DNA of 64,000 nucleotides from assembly GCA_025765615.1 (NCBI GenBank), contig JAIVFJ010000062.1, positions 248,001-312,000 on the forward strand, in the 5' to 3' direction. Both the position numbers and the translations under genes were made by a program. Under the pieces are notes generated by a model. The model had not been told where the DNA came from. It did no database searches and saw only the letters and a program-made list of their open reading frames with translations. This DNA is from Zopfochytrium polystomum. Lineage: Eukaryota; Chytridiomycota; Chytridiomycetes; Chytridiales; Chytridiaceae. Positions 1-10,618 of the stretch are shown here, piece after piece (within the stretch, counting starts at the first letter, position 1; every line of letters starts with the position of its first letter).

Positions 1-261
1 GGGGACTTGTCCGCAAGCTAGCGGGTTCCGCTTTTTGTTGTTGGATTAATAGTACTCACACACACTTCCCAAAGCGGCTGGGTCACACTCGACCCGTGTC
101 TTCCAAACCGCATCAATTCAATTCAAACAGATGGCTCCGCCCACACAATCATTCAGTGCCACGACCGCGCAAACACTGCGGTTCATCCATACACTAACAC
201 TCTTCCGTTGTGTGCCCGCCGCCCCCCCCGAACGCACTTCCACACGGCCACTCTCACCGGC

Positions 262-1767
262 ATGCCCTCACGTCGACACCCTCGCCGTCACGGTCCCTGC
301 GGCCGCTTTTATGCCCCCATCGCCCTTCGCCCGCTGCTCCTGTTGGCAGCCGTCCTCGTGCTCCTCCCATCGCAATTTGGAACCACTCTGCCGTTCGCCC
401 TCGCCGCCGGGCCCAGCAGCAGCAGCAGCAGCGGCAGCGAAGAATCAAAGGTCAAGAGAGATTGGACTCGAGTGGCCCCCCCTCGTCCTTCCTTGCTTGG
501 CTCTGCCTTATGGGCTCTTCCCCCCTCCTCAAGATCGATATCTATTACTTGGACTAAGCGTGATCACCCCCAACATAGGCAGGGACAACACAAATCGTTG
601 GCGGCGTGTCGATTGCGGTAAGGTCATTTCTTTTTGGTGTTTGCGCTTTAGGTTGGCTCATTTTCGCTGCCAAAAGGTCGGCGACAAAGTTGCGAATCAG
701 GGCAAGATGGCGACCGTTTACCATGCCAAACACGGATCCGACGATGTGATATACAAGGAGGCGCGAAGGAAGTTTTGGGCAAACGAAGTGGACGCGACGA
801 GAGCCGGTAACTGGCCGAGTTACTTTCTTTGTTTTTGCCATCAATCTAACACAGGTTCGCCCCTCACGTCGCTTCGGTTTGGCTGTTCAGCTGGCCAGCT
901 CGTTGCGGAAGAAGGCGGCAAAATAATGGTGCAAAAAAAGGTCGGCACGACGGGAGTGAAGGACTGGCTTCGGACGCAGAAAGCCAACCCCGAGGCAAAG
1001 TCAAAGTACCTTTTGAACCTCGAGGATGCACGAGACCACCCCAACAAAGTGAAATTGAGCGACGCGATTTACGGCCAGATCGCGAAGCAGCAAAAGGATG
1101 TTGGCTACGTTCATTCTGACATGAATCCTGGAAACATTCGCGTTCACGCCAGCCCCAGCGATAAACCGGTAGAGTTGGTGTTTGGGTTGCACGCAGAAGA
1201 CTTATTTTCTCTTTTCCTTGTTTCTTTCCCTTCCCACCGTAGGGAGTCGTCCCCAAAATGGAGCTCATCGACTGGGGAATGGGTAAGCCACGCAGTTCGC
1301 CTTTCCCTTTCTATTTTTGTGACAGGTTCATTATGAGCTTTGCCTTACTGGCTCCCCCGCTCCTTCCCACCGCTTTCAAACCCCTCAAACAGCCAAGAAA
1401 ATTTCCGACGAGCACACCGTCGAAGGCCGACAAGATCGCGACTACGCCAACATCCGGAAAACCTGCGGGCTAGCTGGGTTCCAGTTCCGCGCCAACCGCG
1501 GGCTAGTTCCGCCGCGCCGGCAACGGCGCGTGCGCCACCGGCGCCTCAAAGACGGGGAACAAGGGCGTCGGCAACAATGCCGTCAAGGCCACTGCCGCCG
1601 GCGCGAAGGGCCGCGGAATTGTCGCTCCTGCGGCCGCCAGCAGCAAGAAAGCGGTGACGCCCAAAGCCAACGAGGCTTCTGGCAGGAAGCCGGTGAAGAG
1701 CGGAGGTGGAGGTGCAAATGGTGGTGGCAAGGCTGCCGCGACGACCGGTCGCCGGGTGGGAAAGTAA
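262..1767 (+). CDS. Signal-peptide-bearing protein-kinase-like protein (spliced)
   Basis: Kinase-like protein probably entering the secretory pathway. Proposed exons: 262-450, 579-617, 677-806, 855-1177, 1243 to about 1270, then a 3' part from about 1385. Exon 1 encodes a basic start and a hydrophobic stretch (LRPLLLLAAVLVLLP) typical of a signal peptide, then a Ser run. Exons 2-3 read into a glycine-loop-like segment (GDKVANQGKMATVYHAK). Exon 4 carries the catalytic loop HSDMNPGNI, in which Asp and Asn are kept and the usual Arg is Ser. Exon 5 carries ELIDWGM, with Trp in place of the Phe of DFG. Introns are 48-128 nt with GT-AG ends. The 3' part is unresolved: one frame ends in a Lys/Ala/Gly-rich tail at 1767 but has TAG at 1471 and 1504, so an intron or a break is missing from this model. 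An atypical secreted or ER-lumen kinase is inferred; substrate unknown. Confidence 0.6.
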
Positions 1768-2261
1768 AACGAGAGTCTGCCCAAAGACTTTTAGTGGATG
1801 TGGTGCGAGAAAGAGTGAAAAGAAGTGCGCATCTGTGAAGGGGAGCGAACAGGGTTTTTTTATCATCCTAAGGAAAACGGACAAAGTAAGGCAATCACAC
1901 GTACACCGCATTGAGAGGACTATTTATTTTTACACGTGAGAACCGTTTAATTCACGTCCGGTTTATGATATCACTCAAACACTAATCGAAAAGCTGGCAC
2001 TGCACATCTAACTTCCTCAAAATGTCCATCGCCGCAAACTCTCCAATCACCGCATGCGCTCTCGCCGTGTAACGCGCCTTGTCCCAAAACAAGCGCTGGA
2101 CCGAAAGTGGTCTGTGGAGGAAAGCTTGTCCGGAAAGGAAACCCTCGAATTGACTGATAGTCCTGGCTTGCATAACGCTATACATTAGATGGATGTGTTT
2201 TGTGTAAGGCCCTGTGTTGAACCACTTTCTTTGTCGCTGGCAGAGGCGCCTGTTATTCGAA
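1768..2261. other. Intergenic stretch
   Basis: No convincing gene. A 67-codon open frame on the minus strand (1982-2185) has an ordinary amphipathic composition but no family resemblance I recognise; it could be a relic belonging with the ABC-transporter fragment just upstream of it on that strand. Confidence 0.3.
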
Positions 2262-2455
2262 ACTCGGTTACCTCACTCACATGACGTCCTCGCGGCGAAG
2301 CTGCGGTCACATGCCCTTTCGGTCAACCTTAATCTTAAACAGTACAGTTCGCGGTCAAAGGCGTTGCCAAAGAGGATGTTCTCCTTGACCGTGGGGTTCT
2401 GGATCTACGCCGTCTACGAGACGTTGCCCACTTTCCTGCTGACGGTGACCGTCCC
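2262..2455 (-). pseudogene. ABC transporter C-family (MRP-type) nucleotide-binding-domain relic
   Basis: The minus strand reads a segment containing IQNPTVKENILFGNAFDREL. This matches the stretch between Walker A and the signature of the first nucleotide-binding domain of ABC-C/MRP exporters (typically WIQNATVRENILFG). Upstream residues GNVS-x-TA-x fit the expected S-Q-T-A-W, but both the Gln and Trp codons are TAG. Downstream the frame shifts and only SEVTE-like residues continue. No Walker A, signature or membrane segments are visible nearby. The rest of the stretch to about 3000 holds no recognisable gene. This is a decayed gene fragment. Confidence 0.6.
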
Positions 2456-3009
2456 GCGACGCTTGTTCATTTCGTCTGTGATGGCAGTGACCGGAGCCGA
2501 CCGCGCCGACAACGGCGACCAGAGAGCCTTAAGGGACGCGGAGCGTGATGCTGCGGAGGGTGGGTCGCTCGGTGGGTCGCTCGGTGGGTGCTGCACTCGG
2601 CGTGACGACGACGTCAGCTCCATCTCTCTCGCGAGTGCGCGTCCGTGGCGGCTCTCAGCTGATAATCGAGTAGTTGGGTGGAAAATTTTTTTGCACGCGA
2701 ACGTAACTTTCCGGCTTCTTTCTGGCGCATCGTGTTTGAGCGTTTCCGAGGGGACAGAACGACGAAGCCGACCGGCTATCCAAACGAGGTCAAAGTCGAC
2801 AAGAGCCCGAAGCGCTTATGAGCAAGGTGAAATCGATTTGTTATCCTTTTCGAATTCTTTGTGCTGTAAGCCTCCGGACTGCCACAAACTGGCGGCCAGG
2901 CCCTCGTCATTGGCAGCACATCTCGACCGCAGGAGCCTTGGGCTCGCAAAAGTCACTGCACGTAGGTCACACGTGCTAAGATTATGCTGAAAAAAGGCTT
3001 TGGACTGAG

Positions 3010-3915
3010 TCAATTTAAGTGCAATTTATTGCTTATTGCGGAAACGACCTTAAGCCAAAGGCAACGCTTCAACAACTTCTTTTCACATGCTGTTTCCAGT
3101 TGTACGGTTGGCGGACCGATCAAGCTGACCAAGTCCGTCGTTTCACCATAGAGAGCTCCTTTCGAGGCCTCCGCGTCTGTCACCGCCGTCAAATGGACAA
3201 GTCGCTCAGGCAGGCCGTACCCCTTCAGCTGCCTGCGGAGCTCTTCCTCTGAAACGACTTCTGATTTTACAGTCTTGCCCGCACGCAGCGAGATCTCCGC
3301 CGCCAGCTCCTCAAGCGTGATAGCCTCGCCGCAGAGCTCGTACGCCGTTTTTGCCAGTTTCCCTTCGTGGGCAAGGAGTGCGGCCGCGACGGCGGCCTCG
3401 GCGTAGTCCGCGCGCGTGGCCGCCGAGACTTGTGCGCCGCCCACGGCATTGAGGATTTTGCCTTGCAAAATAAACTGATCCACGCGTCCCGTCCAGTTGT
3501 CGAGGTACCAGCCGTTGCGGAGGAAGATGTGCTTCAAGCCAGACCCGGCAATGTACTCTTCAGTGGCTTTGTGCTCCTCAGCGAGGGTGAGCTCCACGTT
3601 GGGTGCGCGGAGCGCGGACGTGTACAGGATCGCGTTGACGCTGGCCGCTTTCGCGGCGTCGACGGCGTTCTTGTGCTGGAGGAAGCGGTCGCCGAAGATG
3701 TCGCCGGAAGAGATCAGAATGAGCGTTTTGACGCCGGCGAGCGCGGCGGCGAGTGAACCGACGTCGGAGTTGTAGTCGAACCTGCGGGCCTCGATGCCAG
3801 CTCGGACTTTGGAGGGGTCGCGGGCTAGCGCGACGACAGGGAGCTTCTTGTCGGCTAGGAGGTCGACGACAAGTTTTCCGAGGTTGCCAGTGGCGGCAGA
3901 GACAGCGATGGACAT
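3010..3915 (-). CDS. NmrA/QorB-like NAD(P)-binding oxidoreductase
   Basis: About 301 residues in one exon, close to the usual 280-300 of NmrA-like and type 2 quinone oxidoreductase (QorB) proteins. It is an atypical short-chain dehydrogenase expected to bind NAD(P)H in the cytosol. The N-terminus MSIAVSAATGNLGKLVVDLL holds the glycine-rich Rossmann motif (A-T-G-x-L-G). LILISSGDIFGDRFLQHKNA and the segment ILYTSALRAPN are typical of the NmrA/QorB core, followed by the substrate-side segment LKHIFLRNGWYLDNW. Start chosen at the second in-frame Met (3915) because the Rossmann strand begins directly there; 3927 is also possible. The last about 20 residues are basic and less family-like, so a 3' intron or altered end is possible. 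Substrate not predictable. Confidence 0.85.
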   Translation of the reverse strand: MSIAVSAATGNLGKLVVDLLADKKLPVVALARDPSKVRAGIEARRFDYNSDVGSLAAALAGVKTLILISSGDIFGDRFLQHKNAVDAAKAASVNAILYTSALRAPNVELTLAEEHKATEEYIAGSGLKHIFLRNGWYLDNWTGRVDQFILQGKILNAVGGAQVSAATRADYAEAAVAAALLAHEGKLAKTAYELCGEAITLEELAAEISLRAGKTVKSEVVSEEELRRQLKGYGLPERLVHLTAVTDAEASKGALYGETTDLVSLIGPPTVQLETACEKKLLKRCLWLKVVSAISNKLHLN

Positions 3916-4106
3916 TCTCTTGTGCAAAACCGGAGCTGTTTTGGCGAGGGGGTTCGATTTCGATGGCGAATTCGGTAAACGGAGAGCAGTTTAAATAGCC
4001 TCCCCTCGCGGACTTGGGACGGATGTAACGATGGACGGATGAACGCGAGAAAAAAAAATGAAAAAAATAAAAATAAAAATAATAATATTTAAAAATAAAG
4101 AAAATG

Positions 4107-4216
4107 CATAACAGTGGAACAGTAATTTGTAAGGCACTCCGACGTGTGGTGTCAAATATTAAAAAAAAATTCATTACAGTGGGACAATTTGTAAGGCACT
4201 CCGAAGTGCGGCGTCC
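4107..4216. repeat. Short direct repeat pair in AT-rich spacer
   Basis: Two imperfect copies of a roughly 43-bp unit, about 4107-4151 and 4172-4215, share CAGTGG-ACA, AATTTGTAAGGCACTCCG and a GTG-GGTGTC-like end. They sit in a very AT-rich spacer upstream of the oxidoreductase gene. No coding potential; possibly footprints of a small non-autonomous element. Confidence 0.5.
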
Positions 4217-5510
4217 ATAATAAACGTCCGCGCGTCCATCCGCGCTTCAAAGTTGCCCTTCTCTTCCCTTCTCTTGCTTGATCTTCGGGTTTCTCTGATA
4301 AATTATTCCCAACAAGCGATGCTCTTGTTGACAGCAGGCAATCAACGCTACGATGCCGATGGCGTCATCTCCGAAAAGGCAAGTGCCCCAACCCAAGACG
4401 CCAAGACGTAAAATTTTATAATCTTTTTCTTCTCTGATTTCCGGTATGACGGGCTGCGGGCGTGGGCGTGTTTTTTAAATTTATTTTTTTTGGTTATATT
4501 TACTTCTTGATAATTATCGGACCATCAGAGTTGCTGACTGCGATGGCGACAGCCTCTTTCAGCAGCTCACTCTCGAGATTGACGGAACCATTCGCGACAA
4601 AAAACCCGGCGTGTGCGCTTCTTCGAGCCTCGAGCGAGGATGGAGCAGCAGCTGTTGGTTGGTGATGGTGGTGAAGGCTTGTTGGTCCAGTAGAAAGGCT
4701 TTTTGTCTGTGGAAAGTGCTCTTTTGAAGGGTCACCTTTTGGGTCGTGCGGGAATTCGATTTGTTGCCAGTTTCTTTGATCTTCTCTTTGTTCTCAGTAG
4801 GGGCGGGTCCATGCGCAACGCAAACCTTGGTGTCCTGCCCTCGCTCCGCATTACGCTGAATCAAGTGCAGACAGAGCCTCATAATCGGCGCATCACCCTT
4901 ACGAACGTGCTCGTTGTCATGCAGCTGCCGGCGCCGCTCCACCTCCGATGCGCTGGGCTTATGATGGCGGTTGATGGTGGTGCGAGCTTGGGCGGTACCA
5001 TCGGGGATTTTGGGGGAAATTGCACGAAGCATCGATTCTGGGAGACTGCAGTGACGACTCCGTTCTCCGACCAGGGAGCGATGCACATGTACCTTGAAAA
5101 CGAGACAGTCGCTGACGGCGGTGCTGAGGTGGTGCGTTCGGCGACACTGTGGGGGGAGACGAAAGCGAAACACGATCGTGCATACGGCGCTGAGGACAGT
5201 TCGGGGGGGGGGGGGGGGGTTTTTGCGGCTTCCTGAGAATGGCGTTAGTGAACTGTCGGTCGGTCGGTGTTGCTGGCGCGTGGGAGGGATGTGTTGCGTT
5301 TTGCTTTCCTGTTTTTGGTCGCGACTCTTTGCGGGGTGTTTTGTTTGCTCTGATGCTGCGCTTGCTGGGCGACAACGCCACCCAGATTTTGGCAACAACG
5401 TTGTCTCTTGGGGCCATTGAGGCACTGCTCTGTCTGCTTCCCAGTCTAACCTGTTTTTATCTTTTTTTGTTTTTCTTTTTTTTTTTTTCATTCAAAGACA
5501 GAAAACAAAC
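4217..5510. other. Stretch without a confident gene; contains a 17-G run
   Basis: Contains a short frame from 4319 (about 30 codons) and a frame around 4540-4730 with ordinary composition (DGDSLFQQLTLEIDGTIRD), possibly pieces of a spliced or decayed plus-strand gene of unknown family. A 310-codon minus-strand frame (4559-5491) looks like a composition shadow. A run of 17 G lies at 5203-5219, and T/C-rich tracts immediately precede the gene at 5511. Confidence 0.35.
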
Positions 5511-6260
5511 ATGGCTGAAGAGGCAACGACCAAGTCGGCGGCATCGGCGGCGTCGTCCGTCCTCTCGTCGATCTTGACCTCATTGGCGTCGACGGCGTCG
5601 CACGCACTCGAGGCATCGTCGTCGGCTGCTGCCGGGGGCGGGGGCGAGCACTCCGGGGGCGCAACCTCGGAGGGCGCTGCTGGCGAGGCTACCAGCGAGC
5701 ACGCCGGCGCCGAGGCCACCGGAGGAGGAGCAGAAGCGGGCGGTGCAACAGAGGGCGCTGACGTCCTCAAAAACTCAAATGCGGTGAGCCAGCCAGCCAC
5801 CGTCCCTGTGACCCATCCATCGCAGTCACCGATCTTTCCATCCGCCAACGATCTAACTCGCCCATGTCCCCGCCACCCCTTCCTCCCCGATCTCTTACTT
5901 GTGTACCTCCTTCTTCAACTCTTTGACCAGGCCATCATCGCCGTCGGGTGCATCGGTCTTCTTCTACTTCTCTGCCTCATCGTATCGTTCACCCACAAGG
6001 CTTCCCGAAACAAGCGCAAGAAGCATCGACCCACCGACTTTGAGGACGTTGAACAACTGTCAAAGGACGTGTTGGAGTCGGCGGGCGGAATCCCCCAGTA
6101 CAACAAGGACGGAACGCTGCTAGCGACACGAAGGTTTGAATTCGACGATGAACTCAAGACGCTGGACCAGTGGCAGACTCGAGAGGTGCAGGACGCCGCC
6201 GACCGAGAAGGGAAGACGGCGAAGGAAGCGTGGTTGAAAGCTCTTAGGAAGACTCGTTGA
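5511..6260 (+). CDS. Single-pass membrane protein with Ala/Gly/Ser-rich N-terminus
   Basis: Two exons, 5511-5783 and 5931-6260. The 147-nt intron has GTGAGC and a pyrimidine-rich acceptor ending CAG; it is a multiple of three without stops, so an unspliced frame also exists. The spliced protein is about 200 residues: an Ala/Ser/Gly/Glu low-complexity N-terminal half, one hydrophobic helix (AIIAVGCIGLLLLLCLIVSF), a basic stop-transfer patch (KASRNKRKKH), then a charged tail of about 85 residues (DFEDVEQLSKDVLE, LKTLDQWQTREV). Topology suggests a luminal or extracellular N-terminus and a cytosolic tail. No known domain recognised. It lies 60 bp upstream of the next gene on the same strand. Confidence 0.75.
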   Translation: MAEEATTKSAASAASSVLSSILTSLASTASHALEASSSAAAGGGGEHSGGATSEGAAGEATSEHAGAEATGGGAEAGGATEGADVLKNSNAVSQPATVPVTHPSQSPIFPSANDLTRPCPRHPFLPDLLLVYLLLQLFDQAIIAVGCIGLLLLLCLIVSFTHKASRNKRKKHRPTDFEDVEQLSKDVLESAGGIPQYNKDGTLLATRRFEFDDELKTLDQWQTREVQDAADREGKTAKEAWLKALRKTR

Positions 6261-6319
6261 GCGTTTTAGCGGCTGCATTGAAATATACTCTGGCCAGCGG
6301 TTGGTCATTTGCCAAAAAG

Positions 6320-7075
6320 ATGTCCGCAGATCTGCCGACGCTTGCTCACCACCTTGCGCAAGCCCCAGCCTTCCTGGATCGGCTGCTCCAGACCCTGTAC
6401 GCCGCCCATCCGTCGCTTCCAACATCGACCTGCCCATGCGACCACATTTGCCTCCGCGTGGAAACGCTGGCCGAGTACGCCCTTCGTAAACAAGAGCTGG
6501 AGCAGCTCGGCGCGGCGCTCCTCACCGAGACCACGATCGCCGGCCGCCCCATCGCGACCTTCCGGCTGCAAGAGCCCGTCAGAGTTCACGACGCACGATG
6601 GCAGGGCTCCGCGTTGCCCGACGGCGATCTGCGGTTCGGGCCCAAGTGGGAGCGGCACGTTTACGTCGTCGAGCTGCCTGCGCCAAAGGCCCGGGTGCCT
6701 GGGAAAGGGCTGCCGGTGTACTCATCGGGGTGGGAGCACGCCGAGTTTGCCGTCGCCGCCAGTGATTCCCCGACTGTGTCGGATTTGATTGCCAGCGGGG
6801 AAGCGGCTGCGTCAGAGCAGGCGTGGGAGGCCATGAACGTGTTCATGACCGAGCAGGAAAGAACAGCGAGGGGGTCGGGGGCGGTAGAGATTCCGTGGGA
6901 CAAGCGCGGGATGGGGCGGGTCGCGGGGAAGACGGGCGTGAATGTGGACTTGAGGCTGGACTTTCCTGAGGGAAAGGAGGCAGGTAGCGGTGGTCCGTTC
7001 AGCGTCAAGTACCATTGGAGACCGCTAGAGGATGTCATAACGATGGAAGAGGCTTGGAAGGCAAAACGAAGCTAA
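6320..7075 (+). CDS. YecM-like (VOC/glyoxalase-fold) protein
   Basis: 251 residues, one exon. The segments CDHICLRVETLAEYALRK, RPIATFRLQEPV, and GWEHAEFAVA match the YecM family, a vicinal-oxygen-chelate (glyoxalase-like) fold usually about 190 residues in bacteria. The conserved His and Glu (CDHICLRV; GWEHAEFA) are in the usual metal-ligand positions, consistent with a cytosolic metal-binding protein of unknown substrate. The protein is longer than bacterial YecM through an N-terminal lead and a C-terminal region (PWDKRGMGRVAGKTGVNVDL). Start chosen at 6320: it is the first ATG in frame, with A at -3, whereas upstream frame positions lack ATG. Confidence 0.8.
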   Translation: MSADLPTLAHHLAQAPAFLDRLLQTLYAAHPSLPTSTCPCDHICLRVETLAEYALRKQELEQLGAALLTETTIAGRPIATFRLQEPVRVHDARWQGSALPDGDLRFGPKWERHVYVVELPAPKARVPGKGLPVYSSGWEHAEFAVAASDSPTVSDLIASGEAAASEQAWEAMNVFMTEQERTARGSGAVEIPWDKRGMGRVAGKTGVNVDLRLDFPEGKEAGSGGPFSVKYHWRPLEDVITMEEAWKAKRS

Positions 7076-7366
7076 CTGCTGCTGAATGAAATCCCACTGA
7101 TTACACCTCGTTTTGTTCCCTTTTTCAAATCTTCGTCGCTGGGAACGACCGCAAACACACACCTGGCCCACCGTCGGGATATCTGATCTTGGTCCACGAC
7201 ACTGCTGGTTTCCCGCGTGATCTGGACTGTCTACGTCTGGATCGGTCACGGCGGCGTGGATCTCCACCTACCCTCCCTTCCCGTAACCCCGATCTGACCC
7301 TCACGCTCTTTTTTGCGACCTTGATCGTCGCACTCTATCCACCCATACATTCCCTTCCCCATCCCT

Positions 7367-8668
7367 ATGATCCAGAGACCGAACTCCAACTACGTGCCCC
7401 AGCAGCCGATGGCGGGCGGCCTGCAGCAGCAACCGCAGCTGCAGCAACAGTTCCCACCAGGATCACCTCAGCAGCAATTCCAGCAGCAGCAGATGGCTTA
7501 TATGCGCCAACAAATGCAACTGAGTCAGCGTCAAGAGATGATGCAGCAGCAGCTGGCCCTGCTACAGCAGCAACAGCAGCAGATGGGCCAACCCGGCGGT
7601 CCCGGCGGGCCAGGCATGGGCGGTCCCATGATGATGTCTCCGCAGCAGCAGATGATGATGCAGGGCGGGCCTTACCCCGGATCGCCCAACCGACCGCCTC
7701 CAAACATGCCGCTCCCCAACTTCCCCCCTCCTTCCCACCCGCCGCCACCGAATATGCCCCCACCGGGCATGGCCAACTTTCTGTCGCCTCCAATGGGGTC
7801 CGTACCGCTGAGTATGAACCAGCAGAATCTCGAGCAGTTGCTCCAACAAGGCGACGCAAGTACCCGAATCTCGGTGCAGCCCCTCGGAGCGACGGGTATG
7901 CGCTCCTCCGTGGACTCGGACCTGTCCGATCTGAGCGACGAGATCAACATGGAGGCTGCGGCGATCTCGGCTGCGGTGAAGTCGCAAAGTAAGTGAGAGG
8001 TGGAAGGGTACTTCGAGAGTTTGGTTCACGGGGGATCTACACCTGCCAAATGATCAACTCACACACCTCTTTCTGTCTTGACAGGTACCCCAAAGCAGGC
8101 AAGTGCTCCGGCTCAGCAGCAGCAGCCGGAAAAGCAAAAGAAGCGGAGCACAGGCATCTTCAAGTTTGGTCGCAACAAGAAGAGCGAAAAGCCAGCCAAG
8201 GCGGCTGCTCCGGCAAAGGGTTCGCCGCCGCCACCGCAGCAGCAGCAAGGCCCCTCAGGAAACCAAACTACATCAAAGCAGGCGCCTGGAACTGTCGGAC
8301 CCAACGCTGGTCGAGCAACGTCGGGCCCTGCGTCAACCAAGCCAACCGGCCGTCCAGACGATGACTTCAACGACGGCAACGAAGGATCCAAACAGCAGCT
8401 AGCCTCTCAGCAGCAGCCCCAACAGCGCCAGCCGCAGCAGCAGCTGGCACCACAGATGGTGGCAGGGAACGGGATGTCACCCCTGATGCAACCGAGCTTC
8501 ATGATGAACCTTGGGCTTGGAGGAATATCACCTCAATCGCAGAACTCGAAAATGCCCATGACGGCACCCATGGCGGCTCCGATGGGCCGAGGAGGCGGCC
8601 CAGTTCAGGGCGGGATGTATGCTCCTCAGCAGCAGCAGTACGGTGGTCAACCCTTCCCAACGGTTCTC

Positions 8669-8708
<40 letters not shown>

Positions 8709-10093
8709 TGATGTATCAGCAGCAAGCTCTGATGCTGCCGCAGTACCGAAACCAGGGCCCAACGGGAGCCGGCACCTACGCGAACGACGACGACGATCCG
8801 TACTTCGAAGACGACGACGACTACATCGACACGGATTCCGACGACATGGACGACGAGCTCCGCGAAAACACCCGTTTCAACTGCGATGGTCGACAACGAC
8901 CTTGTTGCGGAGCTGGCCGGCCCCGACCTGGACGCGCCCCTTCCGCGTGTCCGACACGGACGAAATGTCATCTTCCGCCAGTCTGTCGAGCAAGTCCAGG
9001 CGGTGCCGATCGCTCCGGCGGAGGGGGAAGAGTGGGACGAAGACGACGCCGAAGAGTACATTGACGACGACGAGGACGCGCCGCCGACGCCAACCATCGA
9101 CGTCATCACAAAGGCGAGGTTGAAGCCGGAGGCGAGCCTCGAGCCTGTGCCGATCTCATTTGGCGAGCGCGGCTCGTCGCTGGTGATGGCCGCCGGGGCG
9201 CCAGTCGAACCCGCGCAGGTGTCCATCGGCAAGGACGGCGCGGCGCCGAACGCTCCCGCGCGGACCGTCTCCAACACCCCGCCGCCGTCTTCCGTCCTCG
9301 AAAACGCTGGCTTGGCCTCCACCAACGGCTGCAAACGCCGCCGCGGCGACTCGCGGCACGTCGCCCCCGTCGGCCGCGTCGCTCCTTGCAGAACCGGGCG
9401 CTGATGCACCACCTACTGCCTCCGCCTCGACGTCAACCTCGACTGATGGCCCCTGGTGCAGCCGACCCTCCTCCATCCGCGCCGCCCGCAGCGACCGCCC
9501 CTGCCCCTTCCTCCGCCCCCGCCGCTGCAACCACCGGCCCCGATGGCAACCCATCCCCGCCCCCTCGCCCCCGTCGAAAAGTGCGGCACGTCCAGATCCA
9601 AACGCGCGGCGCGACGCGCAAGGACCAGACCACGCAGACCGACACCGAGGACGCCCCAGCATCCTCCACCCCCACCGCTACCGTCACCGCCGACCCGCCG
9701 TTGCCGGACCCCCGTATCGCGGCGCTCGAGGCGGAGCTAGCTGCCGCGCGGGCGGAGACGGCGGCGCTCTCCGGCGAGGCGGAGCAGCTGCGGGCGGCGA
9801 AGGTGGCAAAGGAGAAAGAGATGGAGGAGGCGATGGCGCGGTTTGATAAGCTGTCGAGCCAGGCGTTTAGGAAGATTAAGGAGCTGTTGAGCGAGAGGAA
9901 GATTGTCGAGGTTGAGGTTGCTGGTTTGAGGGAGCAGGTGAATTTGGGGGGGGGCGGTTTTCTTTTTTTTTGCTTTTTGGGTTGAGTGATTCTTCCGTTT
10001 ACTGACGTATTTCTTCTCCGTCTACAGTTGGCGTCACTGGAAATGTTGCACGAGGAATGGCTGGCGGGGTCTGGCGATGAGCAAGACTCTTGA
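7367..10093 (+). CDS. Gln/Pro-rich protein with acidic middle and C-terminal coiled coil; frame changes three times
   Basis: Exons about 7367-7988, 8085-9937 and 10028-10093, with introns 7989-8084 (GTAAGT/ACAG) and 9938-10027. The N-terminus is Gln/Met/Pro-rich, followed by SDLSDLSDEINMEAAAISA, a basic patch (KFGRNKKSEK), more poly-Gln, an acidic run (FEDDDDYIDTDSDDMDDEL), an Ala/Thr/Pro-rich region, a basic PRRKVRHVQIQTRG segment, and a coiled coil of about 90 residues (IAALEAELAAARAETAALS onward). The product may be a scaffold or cytoskeletal/trafficking factor; no catalytic domain is seen. Oddity: sensible protein continues only if the frame moves at about 8865 (A4 run), 9327 and 9448, each as if one base were extra. 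Either assembly indels or a decaying gene. Confidence 0.55.
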
Positions 10094-10527
10094 GTCGCTG
10101 TTCATCGGCATGTGTTGTCGATTTACAACCATTCATCGTGATACAGTTGATCTCTTGCTCTTCCGAAAATGCCAGACGGGACTCTATTGTTGGTATCTAA
10201 CTCCTATTCCCATAATCTCTTTCCCCCGACAACCTATTCTCAGATAGAGATTCCTTCATCTCTTCTTTCCCCGTTTCGCCATCAGACTGGGTTATTGTCT
10301 CGATTTTGCTTCCATTTCCACTTTTCTGTCCTTCTTTCACTCCCTCCTTTTCCTCCCTGTTTTCCTGTCTTGGACTATTTCTTATCTCCTTTGCGCTTGG
10401 TGTTCATAGACCTTGATCTCTTCCTTGTTCTGATTTGTCGGGGAGGAACGGAAACGTTTCATCCAAAAGCAACCCGCGTATGGCCAAGTATGCGGATAGG
10501 GCGCAAAAAAAATAAAAATAAAAAGGC
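10094..10527. other. Pyrimidine-rich intergenic stretch
   Basis: Dominated by T/C-rich sequence on the plus strand (about 10190-10430). No gene or RNA recognised. Probably the 3' flank of the coiled-coil gene and of the acetyltransferase relic. Confidence 0.4.
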
Positions 10528-10618
10528 TCAGACGAACAGCTTGAACATCTTCTTGTGCGGCGCACCCTCGTCGTTCTCTTTGCCCTCGGCCTTGTAACCG
10601 AGAATCTTGTGGAACACC
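10528..10618 (-). pseudogene. GNAT acetyltransferase last-exon relic
   Basis: The minus strand encodes VFHKILGYKAEGKENDEG and ends APHKKMFKLFV-stop. This is closely similar to the last exon of the intact GNAT gene at 23683-24357 (GFYEMLGYKPEGEEYDEDG, ending APHKKMVKLLD). A splice acceptor (GACAG) remains at the same place in the reading frame. No upstream exon 1 or 2 equivalent is visible in the next 700 bases, so this is a detached fragment of a duplicated gene. Confidence 0.75.

Noticed and set aside
3946..3956. GGTTCGATTTC resembling a tRNA B box
   Set aside because: No A box, acceptor stem or cloverleaf can be formed around it.
4559..5491. 310-codon open frame on the minus strand
   Set aside because: Lys/Thr/Gln/Pro-skewed composition created by the T/C- and G-rich plus strand, no domain-like segment, and it crosses the 17-G run; not supported as a gene.
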